Below are positions 8,633 through 17,281 of a stretch of DNA of 64,000 nt, piece after piece (position 1 is the first letter of the stretch; each line of letters opens with the position of its first letter). Below the pieces are notes generated by a model. The model did not search any database. It was not told the origin of the DNA and saw only the letters and a list, made by a program, of their open reading frames with translations. The DNA is taken from the NCBI GenBank assembly GCA_964452085.1, contig CAYVKL010000004.1, positions 1-64,000 of the forward strand. The letters run 5' to 3'. This DNA comes from Methanobacterium sp964452085 (GTDB lineage Archaea > Methanobacteriota > Methanobacteria > Methanobacteriales > Methanobacteriaceae). The position numbers and the translations under genes are program-made.

Positions 8633-10066
8633 TTAAAGCCCTATTGTTCTTTTAAAACCATCTACCACATCTTTAGCTGATCTTAATAGAGGATCTTTCA
8701 CCTTAACTGGTGTTTTCATATTTTCAAGACGATCAATTCGGAAATAGATGGGAGGATGTGGGTCAAAATTGATCCAGCTGGGAAACCTGGTTGGTGATAT
8801 TCTTTCGGCGTGAAGACGCTGATAACCTATTTTACGCAGTGCTTCTGCTAAAACCTCTGGTTGACCAATCTTCATGGCAGATAAGAGATCCGCCCGGGTT
8901 TCAAAGAACTTGGCAATGAAGAAGATAACACCCAAGGCCACAATAAGGTAGATTATGGGTGATACAACCACCAAAGGTAATAAAACACTGAATCTCAGGA
9001 TGAATTCCAGTGAAATAATGCTGAAAAGTATGATGGGGTCTCTGCCAGATAGATGCCCCATTTCATGGCCAATTACTGATAATATTTCATCCTCCTCTAA
9101 CTGTACCAATAGTCCGGTGGTGATTAACACCAGCCCTCGGTTGGGACTTGGACCCGTGGCAGCAGCATTGGGGATCATGGTATTGCTTAATGCTACCTGT
9201 GGCATGTTTATATTAAACTTATTGGCAGCTTCCTCCACTATGCTGTAAACATCCACTACCTTGGAAACCTTTAAATCTGCGTTGCAGTTGAAACCGTATT
9301 CTCGAAAAATATCTTCTCCTAATTCACAGGTTGGTTCTAGGCCCACAGCAAGGCTTTTTTTATAAATCTCATTTTTCATTTTGATAATCATGTCCTTACC
9401 AAACTTCTTCTGGAAATTTAGGAAATCGTCTAGAGGGAGCTGATATTCAAGTATATGCACTTTGGAATTATCTTTGGTTATTTTCCAATCGCTGGTTCTG
9501 AGCAATATCTTATCAGAGTATAGTACAATTATTAGTTGGAATACTAGTATGGCTATTATTGCCAGTATAACACCTAATAACAGAAAGAAAACTATATTCA
9601 CTGCAAAAAATAGGATGTAAATCAGGATCATGTTACTTCCGAAAATACGGAATGAAGCTTTTTTTCGTCCAGTGGGCGGGGCTTCTGGTATAATTTCTTC
9701 CCCTTCAACCCATGCAAAGTAAAGTGTGGCCTGACGAATGGTGTCCTCGTATACTTGCAATACTATTACCAGTTCTTCTTCCAGTAAATCCATTTTAGAG
9801 GAAATATCAAAATTCTCAGGAAAATTCCCCGGTGTCATTCGAACTTTAAAGGGGTTGGCTGCCTCCATAATCACATTTATTTCCCATTGCTCTTTTTCAT
9901 TTAAAGCTGTGAAACTCAACAAAGCAGAACCATTCGTCATTTTCCGAGAAACATTATTAAAATATTCTCCTTGAGGTAGGAGAAAGTATTCGCGTATAAA
10001 ATCCAGAGCTTCATCTAAATGTCCTGATGAAAGTTCAGAGGCTATAGTGAAGTTTTTTTCCAACAT
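8633..10066 (-). CDS. M48-family (HtpX-like) membrane zinc metalloprotease
   Basis: A 477-residue protein using ATG at 10066. A TTG at 10126 would add 20 residues but has no binding site. Residues about 1-150 are soluble, two TM helices follow (near 160-200), then the peptidase domain with HEMGH (HExxH zinc-binding and catalytic motif), two more hydrophobic segments, and ETRAD supplying the third zinc ligand. This is the M48 layout of HtpX/Ste24-like proteases that degrade damaged membrane proteins. The extra N-terminal soluble domain is unusual for HtpX and of unknown role. It is monocistronic. Confidence 0.85.
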   Translation of the reverse strand: MLEKNFTIASELSSGHLDEALDFIREYFLLPQGEYFNNVSRKMTNGSALLSFTALNEKEQWEINVIMEAANPFKVRMTPGNFPENFDISSKMDLLEEELVIVLQVYEDTIRQATLYFAWVEGEEIIPEAPPTGRKKASFRIFGSNMILIYILFFAVNIVFFLLLGVILAIIAILVFQLIIVLYSDKILLRTSDWKITKDNSKVHILEYQLPLDDFLNFQKKFGKDMIIKMKNEIYKKSLAVGLEPTCELGEDIFREYGFNCNADLKVSKVVDVYSIVEEAANKFNINMPQVALSNTMIPNAAATGPSPNRGLVLITTGLLVQLEEDEILSVIGHEMGHLSGRDPIILFSIISLEFILRFSVLLPLVVVSPIIYLIVALGVIFFIAKFFETRADLLSAMKIGQPEVLAEALRKIGYQRLHAERISPTRFPSWINFDPHPPIYFRIDRLENMKTPVKVKDPLLRSAKDVVDGFKRTIGL

Positions 10067-10327
10067 TTGACTACCAGTTATGAAAATAGTATTCAATTTA
10101 TTATCATAACATTTTATATCATTCAAATTAAATAAATGAATTGGTAAGGATAATAAAGCTTTAAAGAATTTTAAATTAATTTCTATCTGATCATTGAGAA
10201 TTAATAATTAAATTCAAATTCAATTAATTCTTTAATTAGATTTTATAGCTTTTTTAACTTTTATAATCATTAAAAAGCTAATATTATTTTCTAAATTATT
10301 AATAATCCTCATTTAGTTATTATAACA

Positions 10328-11131
10328 GTGAAATATTTTTATCACATGCTCGAAATTCATATCATGAAACTGGTTGAAGAAAAAAACCCTGATGTTGAAC
10401 TGGTATTAGATATTATAACTGAAGGCTTATCAAAAAGGGCTTTTATCACAATTATGGCATCTTGCCGTGTTTATTATGATGGGAGGGCCATCAGTCGCCT
10501 GGAATTGGGAGACAGAATTATACTTATAAAATCGGATGGATCTTTTATAATTCATCAGGATCGAAATTTGGAACCTGTTAACTGGCAGCCCCCAAAAACC
10601 AAAGTTACAGCCAGTATTCATCAGGGAATGGTAAAGTTAAGGGGAGTTAGAAGAAATCCTCATGAAACATTGGAAGTTGAAATATTAAATACCCACATGG
10701 TTTCCTATTTTATTGGAGAAGACTCAGAAAGTCTTGAACTAGCAGGTTATGAGGCACATATGGGAGACCTCATATTCAAGGACCCGGAAGTTATTGAAAA
10801 AGGCTTCAGACCTACTTCCCGGGAATACCACACACCTCAAGGATTCATAGACATATTAGGTAAAGATCTTGATGGTAACATAACTATTTTAGAACTTAAA
10901 AGCAGGAAAGCCGGCACCAATGCTGTTAAACAGTTGCGGAGATATGTTGATTGTTTCAGTGATCATAAAGAAAAAGTTAGGGGAGTATTAGTTGCTCCAT
11001 CGGCTACAGATGATGCACTGGAACTGCTTGAACAACAGGGTATGGAATTTAAGTCACTGGAACCTCCCAGGGAATTGGGAAAAGATAAAGTTGTTACATT
11101 GGAAAACTTTCTGGGTGGTAGTAGTTCTTAG
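10328..11131 (+). CDS. nucS: Endonuclease NucS (EndoMS), mismatch/flap endonuclease
   Basis: NucS cleaves mismatched or branched DNA with the sliding clamp and replaces MutS/MutL in many archaea and actinobacteria. The N-terminal DNA-binding part (CRVYYDGRAISRLELGDRI) and the C-terminal RecB-like nuclease core GFIDILG, ILELKSRKAG and AVKQLRRYV are clear, supplying the D, E-x-K and Q catalytic set. The extreme C-terminus KVVTLENFLGG resembles the PCNA-binding tail seen in the family. The start is uncertain: GTG 10328, ATG 10346 and ATG 10364 are all possible and none has a good binding site, so the mRNA may be leaderless. Confidence 0.9.
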   Translation: MKYFYHMLEIHIMKLVEEKNPDVELVLDIITEGLSKRAFITIMASCRVYYDGRAISRLELGDRIILIKSDGSFIIHQDRNLEPVNWQPPKTKVTASIHQGMVKLRGVRRNPHETLEVEILNTHMVSYFIGEDSESLELAGYEAHMGDLIFKDPEVIEKGFRPTSREYHTPQGFIDILGKDLDGNITILELKSRKAGTNAVKQLRRYVDCFSDHKEKVRGVLVAPSATDDALELLEQQGMEFKSLEPPRELGKDKVVTLENFLGGSSS

Positions 11132-11173
11132 ATGTACCCAAAGTTCACATAGGGTATTTCAGCTTCCATTTTT

Positions 11174-13441
11174 TTATTCCTCTTCTTTTTTGAAAATAAT
11201 TGTTTCATCCATTGGTTTGCGGAAATCTTCCAGATCTTTCAGGAGTTCATCCATAGAACCGTATCTTTCTTTTTTAATCTTATGCAGGCATTTCATAATG
11301 ATGGGTTCTACCAGTGTAACTTTAGGATTTATTTCGGATGGGGGTACAGGATCATTGTTGAGGATTGAACCGTAAATAACTGCCATCTCTCCTTCAAAGG
11401 GTAGTTTTCCGGTGGCCAGTTCGTAAAAAACAGTTCCTAACTGGTAAATGTCTGTTCTTTCATCTGATCTTCCAAATTCGTGTGATATTTGTTCAGGAGC
11501 AGCGTACTGCGGTGTGGCACCTGATAAAGTAACTGATTCGCCAGAGGTCATCTTACTTAAACCCCAATCTGAGACTTTGTAAACACCATTGTGGCTCATT
11601 ATATTGGATGTTTTTATATCTCCATGTATGATGTTTTTACTGTGGGCATAGGAAAGCCCCTTAGCACTTTCATAGATTATGTTAATGGTTTCATCCAGGG
11701 GTTTCATTCCATGTTCCAGGGTTCCTTCACAGTATTCCATTTCAATGAATGGAATGGGTAGGATTTTGAAATTGAACAGTTTGACGATGTTTGGATGGTT
11801 CAGTTGACTCCAGTTGGAAACTTCAGTGATGAAGGTTTTTTCAGCACGTTTATCAAAGCTTTTAGGAATTTTAATGGCAATTTCCTCTCCATTTATGCCA
11901 TCTTCAAGTCTTTTGGCACGGTAAACTCGTCCAAAACCACCTTCTCCCAGATAGATGGCATCTTTGTACATTCCATGTAACTCATAAGGCAGTGATTTAA
12001 CTGATAATTTGGCGAGTCTATTAAATTCTTTCCCTTCAATTATTAGATCGTACCCATGTCCGTGGATAACCCAGTAATTAACCAGGAGAGGAATTAATAA
12101 GATAAGGCTACCTAGGGTGTATAATAGCATCATGGGGAAAGAAAAGATAGATCCTAAGAGTATTGTAAACCCACTGAATAATAAAAGGAGGCACATGTTG
12201 AAGTAGTTGTATTTTGCAGGGATTCTTTCTCTAAAGATGATGTTAAAAAGGATAATGCCGTTGAACAGTAAGAATATTAAACCGGTGATAATTAAAGTGT
12301 AACCAAAATTAGGATCATAGAACAGGAACTGTGTACGGTCAAAAAGCATTAGATTAATTGGGAAGAATAATATGGCACCTACTATGGTAAAAATCAAGTT
12401 AATTACTATCAGACCATAATATTTCCAATTTTTAATAGTTTTGATTACCCGGGTTAATTCAACTTTTTTCTCTCTTTTGATTACAAAGAACAATCCTATT
12501 AAGATGAGAATAGCTAATATAACTGTTCCAAATACACGAAAGCCTAAATCCCCTAATCCTAAAGAGAAAGAACCTGCTGTCTTGTATTCTGAGGGTATTG
12601 GGTTATTAGCAAGCCAATTTACTGAGTTTAAACCTAGTTTCCACCCATTACTTCGATATATATAGAGATTTGTAAAGGAAGCTGCCGAACCTGCAAAAAC
12701 GATTTTTCCTTTTCCATAGGGCATGCTAGAATATAGTGGAAAAGGACCAGCAGTTTCGTTTGATTCTTTTTGTTGGTTGTTTTGTGAATATCCTTCTGTG
12801 GTTAAAAATAAATTATCTGACCATGAATCTTTACTTGAATAGGCGAAGACATTTGAAGAACCTGCATTCTGTAAATAGGTTCCTTGCATGTAATAAAACT
12901 CGGTTATATTTGATGTTATTGGTTGTGGCTTTATGTCAGAGACTTTAATGAAATTGGAAAGGCCGATGTTTTCATTTGGATCTACAACCAGAACATTGTA
13001 GGCAAAGTTTACGCCAAATGCATTAGCTATTTTATTATAAATTGAATTAGAATCTCCATCTTCTACTCCCCATGGATTCCCTACAAGTAGTAATCCACCA
13101 CCATTATTGACATATTCCTTTAGAGAACTAATTTCTAATTCAGTATAATTACGATACGGAAACATCATTACTACAACATTATAATCTTTTAATTTATCGG
13201 ATGTAAGGGGTCCTTCTGTTATTTTAGAAACACTGAAACCATTTTCCTGGAGAAGATTTGCAAAAACTGATGAACCCGAGGCACCTGAGTTATAAATGGT
13301 ATATAATTTCCCATAAGATCCACTTTCATCAAAAAGGACTTTATTATTCTCCTGGGCGGCTGATGCGCTTATTGAAAAAGCTAGAATAATCAATATAAAA
13401 AATATCAAAAAGAAATTAATATTAAATTTACACCTATTCAT
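11174..13441 (-). CDS. Receptor-like membrane serine/threonine protein kinase
   Basis: A 755-residue protein starting at ATG 13441, since GGGGGTTT lies 8 nt before it. A signal peptide (about 1-28) leads an extracytoplasmic domain of about 260 residues resembling GATase/DUF4350-like ligand-sensing modules (NGGGLLLVGNPW). Five or six TM helices follow (about 295-470), then a full eukaryote-like kinase: G-loop GEGGFGRVY (about 500), ATP lysine in AIKIP (K524), catalytic loop HGDIKTSN (D608, N613), metal site DWG in place of DFG (D625) and APE (about 650). All catalytic residues are present, so it should be active. It lies 20 nt downstream of an FHA protein gene, making a kinase-phosphothreonine reader pair. 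The kinase domain faces the cytoplasm. Confidence 0.9.
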   Translation of the reverse strand: MNRCKFNINFFLIFFILIILAFSISASAAQENNKVLFDESGSYGKLYTIYNSGASGSSVFANLLQENGFSVSKITEGPLTSDKLKDYNVVVMMFPYRNYTELEISSLKEYVNNGGGLLLVGNPWGVEDGDSNSIYNKIANAFGVNFAYNVLVVDPNENIGLSNFIKVSDIKPQPITSNITEFYYMQGTYLQNAGSSNVFAYSSKDSWSDNLFLTTEGYSQNNQQKESNETAGPFPLYSSMPYGKGKIVFAGSAASFTNLYIYRSNGWKLGLNSVNWLANNPIPSEYKTAGSFSLGLGDLGFRVFGTVILAILILIGLFFVIKREKKVELTRVIKTIKNWKYYGLIVINLIFTIVGAILFFPINLMLFDRTQFLFYDPNFGYTLIITGLIFLLFNGIILFNIIFRERIPAKYNYFNMCLLLLFSGFTILLGSIFSFPMMLLYTLGSLILLIPLLVNYWVIHGHGYDLIIEGKEFNRLAKLSVKSLPYELHGMYKDAIYLGEGGFGRVYRAKRLEDGINGEEIAIKIPKSFDKRAEKTFITEVSNWSQLNHPNIVKLFNFKILPIPFIEMEYCEGTLEHGMKPLDETINIIYESAKGLSYAHSKNIIHGDIKTSNIMSHNGVYKVSDWGLSKMTSGESVTLSGATPQYAAPEQISHEFGRSDERTDIYQLGTVFYELATGKLPFEGEMAVIYGSILNNDPVPPSEINPKVTLVEPIIMKCLHKIKKERYGSMDELLKDLEDFRKPMDETIIFKKEEE

Positions 13442-13461
13442 CTCATAAACCCCCATGTAGA

Positions 13462-13992
13462 CTATTCTTCAACGTATTTAACATTTAGGACATTAGCTAC
13501 AAGGATATTATCTTCGTTCTCTAATTTAATGCTATTATGTCCTTTAATATCTTTATTATTGATTTTTGTACCATTTTTGGAATTTAAATCTTTTATGTAA
13601 AAACCATCTTCTTTTTTAGTGATCTTAAAGTGGGTTTTCCCGATGAAGTGTAAGTCTTCGACATCTAACACCCCAACAAAATCTTCCCTACCGAAAACTC
13701 TCTCATACTCTTTAATAATGAATTCATTTTTTTCCTTTAAAATTAGTTTAGCAAGTGAAGCTGATGAATTAGGTGGTGGTGTTACCGTAGTTTGCAACAA
13801 CATTGATTTATCAGAATATTTTTTAACAAAGTAATTGATTATTATAGCTGTTATAAATGCCAGTAAAAAAGCGAATATGATAGTTAACCATTGAATTTGA
13901 ATCCAATTGAGAAAAAATTCTCTAATTAATCCCAGTAGAAGTAGAATTATAATCGTTAAGATTGCTATAATGATAATGTCACTTTTTGACAT
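13462..13992 (-). CDS. Membrane-anchored FHA-domain protein (FHA1)
   Basis: Two N-terminal TM helices (about residues 5-24 and 32-55) are followed by a linker and a C-terminal forkhead-associated domain (about 90-176). The phosphothreonine-binding elements are present: FGREDF, then THFKI, then LNSKNGTKIN. FHA domains dock phosphothreonine, so this is a natural partner of the kinase whose gene follows after 20 nt. ATG 13992 has GGAG only 3 nt upstream, and the TTG at 14001 is an alternative start. It is a paralogue of the 16183-16728 protein, with the same size, topology and C-terminal VKYVEE/VKYIEE ending. Confidence 0.88.
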   Translation of the reverse strand: MSKSDIIIIAILTIIILLLLGLIREFFLNWIQIQWLTIIFAFLLAFITAIIINYFVKKYSDKSMLLQTTVTPPPNSSASLAKLILKEKNEFIIKEYERVFGREDFVGVLDVEDLHFIGKTHFKITKKEDGFYIKDLNSKNGTKINNKDIKGHNSIKLENEDNILVANVLNVKYVEE

Positions 13993-14052
13993 TTTCTCCA
14001 AAAATTTGTAAGTTTAATTCTTTTTTCCTAAAATAAAAAAAAATTAGGTTTA

Positions 14053-14274
14053 TTACCATCTCCACCATGAAAACCAGGGAATTGGTTCTACGCCTTGCTC
14101 TTCAGCCTTCTTTTTAACTGCTGCCTCAAGTGATTTCATAGCGGCCTGAAAGCCATCACGGAATCCATCTTTGTATCCTTCCGCGTATTGTTCTACAAAA
14201 CCAGCTTCCTGCATCTGTTCCTTATACTCCTTCTCGGCATCTTCATATCCTTTTTTGTATAGTTCACCGCGCAA
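14053..14274 (-). CDS. Small repeat protein with YKxGYxDG motifs (73 aa), TTG start
   Basis: A charged helical protein that starts at TTG 14274 behind GAGGGGG. It has two copies of a Yae1-like glycine/aromatic heptad motif, LYKKGYEDA near the N-terminus and EGYKDGFRDGFQAAM in the middle, with an aromatic end PWFSWWRW. The same motif, as YKKGYRDGYLSAF, forms the C-terminal tail of the neighbouring metalloprotease at 14488-16143. The two genes are divergent and share a 213-bp promoter region. The shared motif suggests that they bind each other or a common partner. The function is not known. Confidence 0.65.
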   Translation of the reverse strand: MRGELYKKGYEDAEKEYKEQMQEAGFVEQYAEGYKDGFRDGFQAAMKSLEAAVKKKAEEQGVEPIPWFSWWRW

Positions 14275-14487
14275 TATTATTCCCCCTCTAAAGTATTTAC
14301 TAACTAACTATTTGTTGTGAATTAATCATATTAATACTTTTCTTTAAGACTTAAAAGGTTTTTTTTATTATTAAATGTTTTATAATCTGTATTTTGTCTT
14401 TTACCAACAACATAGGGTTATTTAGAAAAAAATATAATAATAAATTAATAACAATTTTCTATTAATGTTCGGTAAGGGGGAATAGGG

Positions 14488-16143
14488 TTGAGTAGTAATA
14501 ATGATTTCAGGCAGCGACATAAAGAAGATGAACCTGTTTTTTTCAGGCATCCTCATCCAAAAATTTATAAAAAGATTCAAAAAACTAGAGATTTAATTAA
14601 TCAGGGTGTTGAACCTGCATATTTTGAATATAAAGGTGGATTGAGTCAAACAAATTACGAAAACTTTTTTAATATAATTTATGGCCGTCACAAAACTCTT
14701 CAGAAATTTTTAAAAGTTAACAAACCCGTTCAACTTCGTAAAGCTCAGGAATCTTCTTATGTAAAAGGCATAGGGGAGATAAAAGGAACATGGAATGCCC
14801 TTGTGTTATTAGTGGACTTCAATGATGTGCAAAAAGTCACTCAAGTTGAAACATTTCGTGATCTGCTTTTCAGTGAAAATAAAGTTGAAACTGGAAGCAT
14901 GAGGGATTATTATCTGGAAGTATCTGACAAGAACTTGCAAATCAATGGGGAGATTGGGGGATGGTATAGAGCAAGTAAAGATTATTCAAATTATGTTGAT
15001 TTTGGTAAAGTTAATGATAAAACTCTGAAATGGACCATGCCCAAGGCAAAAGAACTGGTTAAAGAAACAATTCTTCAAGCCAAAAAAAGTAACAAATTTA
15101 ATTTCTCTAAGTTCGATAATAATGGCAATGGTAAAATTGATATCCTTATAGTGATTTATGCTGGAGAAGGGGCTGAAAGAACCAGTAATTTTTCGCATAT
15201 TTACCCACATAGGGGTAAATTTTCCGACCCCATAGAGTTAACTGACGGATTGGTAGTTGACAATTATATCCTGATGCATGAGCTTCCTTCATATGATATT
15301 GGTGGTTTTTGCCATGAAGTAGCCCACTCCCTTGGAATCCCAGACCTTTATCTGCCTGATTTTTCAAGTACTATTGTTGGCAGATGGTGTCTGATGGGTG
15401 TGGGATGTTTTAATAATGACGGGAAAACACCAGGACATTTAAGTGCATGGTGTAAACAACACCTTGGTTGGGGGCAAATAGAATCAATTAAAGGTTCTCC
15501 AGAATCTTATAACATTCAAGCAGTCACTCAATCTGGAAATAAAATTTATAAAATGGAAGTAAAGGGATCAGGGGGAAAAGAGTATTTTTTAATAGAAAAT
15601 AGGCAGCAAAAAGGATTTGATAAATTCTTACCAAGTCATGGGCTTTTAATTTGGCATGTTGATGAGACTAAGGCCATTGAATACTTCCCAAATAATGACA
15701 ATAAACATCTATTTGTTTCTTTAGAACAAGCCGATGGTAAAAATGAATTGGGACAAAGAGTTATTAATTTTAATTCTAATATGCCCACTTTGACTAAAGA
15801 AGATCTCAGCGGTGATGAGGGGGATGTATTTCCAGGAGATACCAATAATCGAAGATTTGATGACAAATCCAATCCCAGAAGTCGTGCTTCCAGGGGAAAT
15901 CCTTCATTTATTAGTATAACTGATATTGGGGGGTCTGGTGATAATATTTCAGCAAAAATGGGATATATTTCCAACACTTCAGTTTATTCTCGGTTATTTC
16001 CCACATCTCTTTTAGAAATACTTAATGCTGAAGACCAATCAGTTGAAATTTTGGATGATAGTGAAAGTTCTCTAAATTCATATAAAAAAGGATATCGAGA
16101 TGGATATCTTTCTGCATTTGAAAAATCAGGAAAAAATCGTTAA
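14488..16143 (+). CDS. M6-family metalloprotease without signal peptide
   Basis: A 551-residue protein with TTG start at 14488 behind AAGGGGGAATAGGG. The central domain has the zincin motif CHEVAHSLGIPDLY (H276, E277, H280), followed by the downstream glycine and Asp-Leu-Tyr typical of the M6 (immune inhibitor A-like) family. MGVGCFN resembles the Met-turn, and an acidic DxDxNGNGKID-like loop (about 212-222) could bind calcium. M6 proteases are normally secreted, yet here the N-terminus is hydrophilic (SSNNDFRQRHKEDEP) with no TM helix, implying a cytoplasmic enzyme or an unusual export route. The last 20 residues carry the YKKGYRDGY motif shared with the 73-aa neighbour. It is flanked on both sides by FHA genes. 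Confidence 0.82.
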   Translation: MSSNNDFRQRHKEDEPVFFRHPHPKIYKKIQKTRDLINQGVEPAYFEYKGGLSQTNYENFFNIIYGRHKTLQKFLKVNKPVQLRKAQESSYVKGIGEIKGTWNALVLLVDFNDVQKVTQVETFRDLLFSENKVETGSMRDYYLEVSDKNLQINGEIGGWYRASKDYSNYVDFGKVNDKTLKWTMPKAKELVKETILQAKKSNKFNFSKFDNNGNGKIDILIVIYAGEGAERTSNFSHIYPHRGKFSDPIELTDGLVVDNYILMHELPSYDIGGFCHEVAHSLGIPDLYLPDFSSTIVGRWCLMGVGCFNNDGKTPGHLSAWCKQHLGWGQIESIKGSPESYNIQAVTQSGNKIYKMEVKGSGGKEYFLIENRQQKGFDKFLPSHGLLIWHVDETKAIEYFPNNDNKHLFVSLEQADGKNELGQRVINFNSNMPTLTKEDLSGDEGDVFPGDTNNRRFDDKSNPRSRASRGNPSFISITDIGGSGDNISAKMGYISNTSVYSRLFPTSLLEILNAEDQSVEILDDSESSLNSYKKGYRDGYLSAFEKSGKNR

Positions 16144-16182
16144 AAAACAAGTTTAATCGGTTATGAGAATATTGATATAATT

Positions 16183-16728
16183 TTATTCAAAATCAGTATT
16201 TTCTTCAATATACTTAACTGTTAAAATTTGGGATATCATGATCTGAGATCCTTCATTTAACCTTATTTTTCCCTGGCCTTTAATATCTTCCCCATTGACC
16301 ATAGTTCCGTTTTTAGTGTTTAAATCTTCTATATAAAAACCATCATCCATTCTGGTAAGTTTAAAATGGTCTTTTCCAATAAACAACAACTGGTCTGCCA
16401 CCACAGATCCTAAAAAGTCGTCTCGGCCAAAAGTTCTCTCACCTTGGGTAATAGTTAAATAATTATTATCTGGTAAAATTAATTTAGCAAGTAATTTACT
16501 GGGTTTAATGGCAATTGTGGTTTGTGAAAACTTAGACTTAGGTGAATACTTCTTATATATAACTTCTATGATTAATCCAGCGATTATAGCCAGTATTGCA
16601 GCAATAATAATTTCAGACCACTGATGTTGTAACCACACTAAAAATACGTCTTGCCATATTATAAGTAATAGGATTATGACAAGAGTGATGGCTCCAATTA
16701 TTAGGATTATAATTTTTTGTCTAGACAT
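16183..16728 (-). CDS. Membrane-anchored FHA-domain protein (FHA2)
   Basis: A paralogue of the 13462-13992 gene: two TM helices near residues 5-25 and 35-57, a linker, then an FHA domain with FGRDDF, DHFKLTR and LNTKNGTMVNG. All key phosphothreonine-binding positions (Arg, the residue before His, Asn-Gly) are conserved. Its last residues are more acidic than those of FHA1. ATG 16728 is preferred over the in-frame TTG codons upstream. It lies 23 nt downstream of the TM/coiled protein gene at 16752 and converges with the protease gene. It is probably a second reader or adaptor for the same kinase. Confidence 0.87.
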   Translation of the reverse strand: MSRQKIIILIIGAITLVIILLLIIWQDVFLVWLQHQWSEIIIAAILAIIAGLIIEVIYKKYSPKSKFSQTTIAIKPSKLLAKLILPDNNYLTITQGERTFGRDDFLGSVVADQLLFIGKDHFKLTRMDDGFYIEDLNTKNGTMVNGEDIKGQGKIRLNEGSQIMISQILTVKYIEENTDFE

Positions 16729-16751
16729 TTTTATCAACAAAATCTTATAAT

Positions 16752-17162
16752 TTATTTTAATGTTTCTAGTCTTGTTTTTAAGATTTCTGCCTTATTATGG
16801 AAACAATCCTTTGAAACCTCGTTATTAATGTATTGTTTTCGCAACTTCTCATATTCTTCAATAGTTCTCATTTGAGTATCATAAGCTTCGATGTAATGTC
16901 TGAAATCATTTTCAGATGCCAAATTTGGTTTTGACCAGTATTGCATATCATTTATATGATATTTCAGATCATTAAGTGCGAGAGCTTTTTGGTTTTGACT
17001 TTCATTTTCGATTTGTTTAATCATTTTATTCGCAGGAACCCCCGAATCAACTTCTTTTATCAGTTGTTCATCAAAATCTGGGTTAATGAATATAAATATC
17101 ATAAGCAGGATCAGGAAAAACCCAAAAGCACAAGTAATCCCCACCAACTTTCCTTTGTCCAA
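16752..17162 (-). CDS. Membrane-anchored hypothetical protein, TTG start (136 aa)
   Basis: One N-terminal TM helix (about residues 7-27) is followed by about 105 residues of mostly helical, charged sequence with coiled-coil character (EQLIKEVDSG, KALALNDLKYHIND, QMRTIEEYEKLRKQY). A GGGGGACTAATCA leader puts the start at TTG 17162. No family is recognised. It lies immediately upstream of FHA2 on the same strand, so it belongs to the kinase/FHA island and may act as a membrane scaffold or a phosphorylation target. That role is inferred from context only. Confidence 0.55.
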   Translation of the reverse strand: MDKGKLVGITCAFGFFLILLMIFIFINPDFDEQLIKEVDSGVPANKMIKQIENESQNQKALALNDLKYHINDMQYWSKPNLASENDFRHYIEAYDTQMRTIEEYEKLRKQYINNEVSKDCFHNKAEILKTRLETLK

Positions 17163-17281
17163 TGATTAGTCCCCCAGTTAGAGAATCTCTAACTTTTAGA
17201 TATGAACGTTTTATAATATAACTTATGATGAATTAAGACTATTAGCAACTATTAAATAACAAGAAATAATTAATAGGTATT

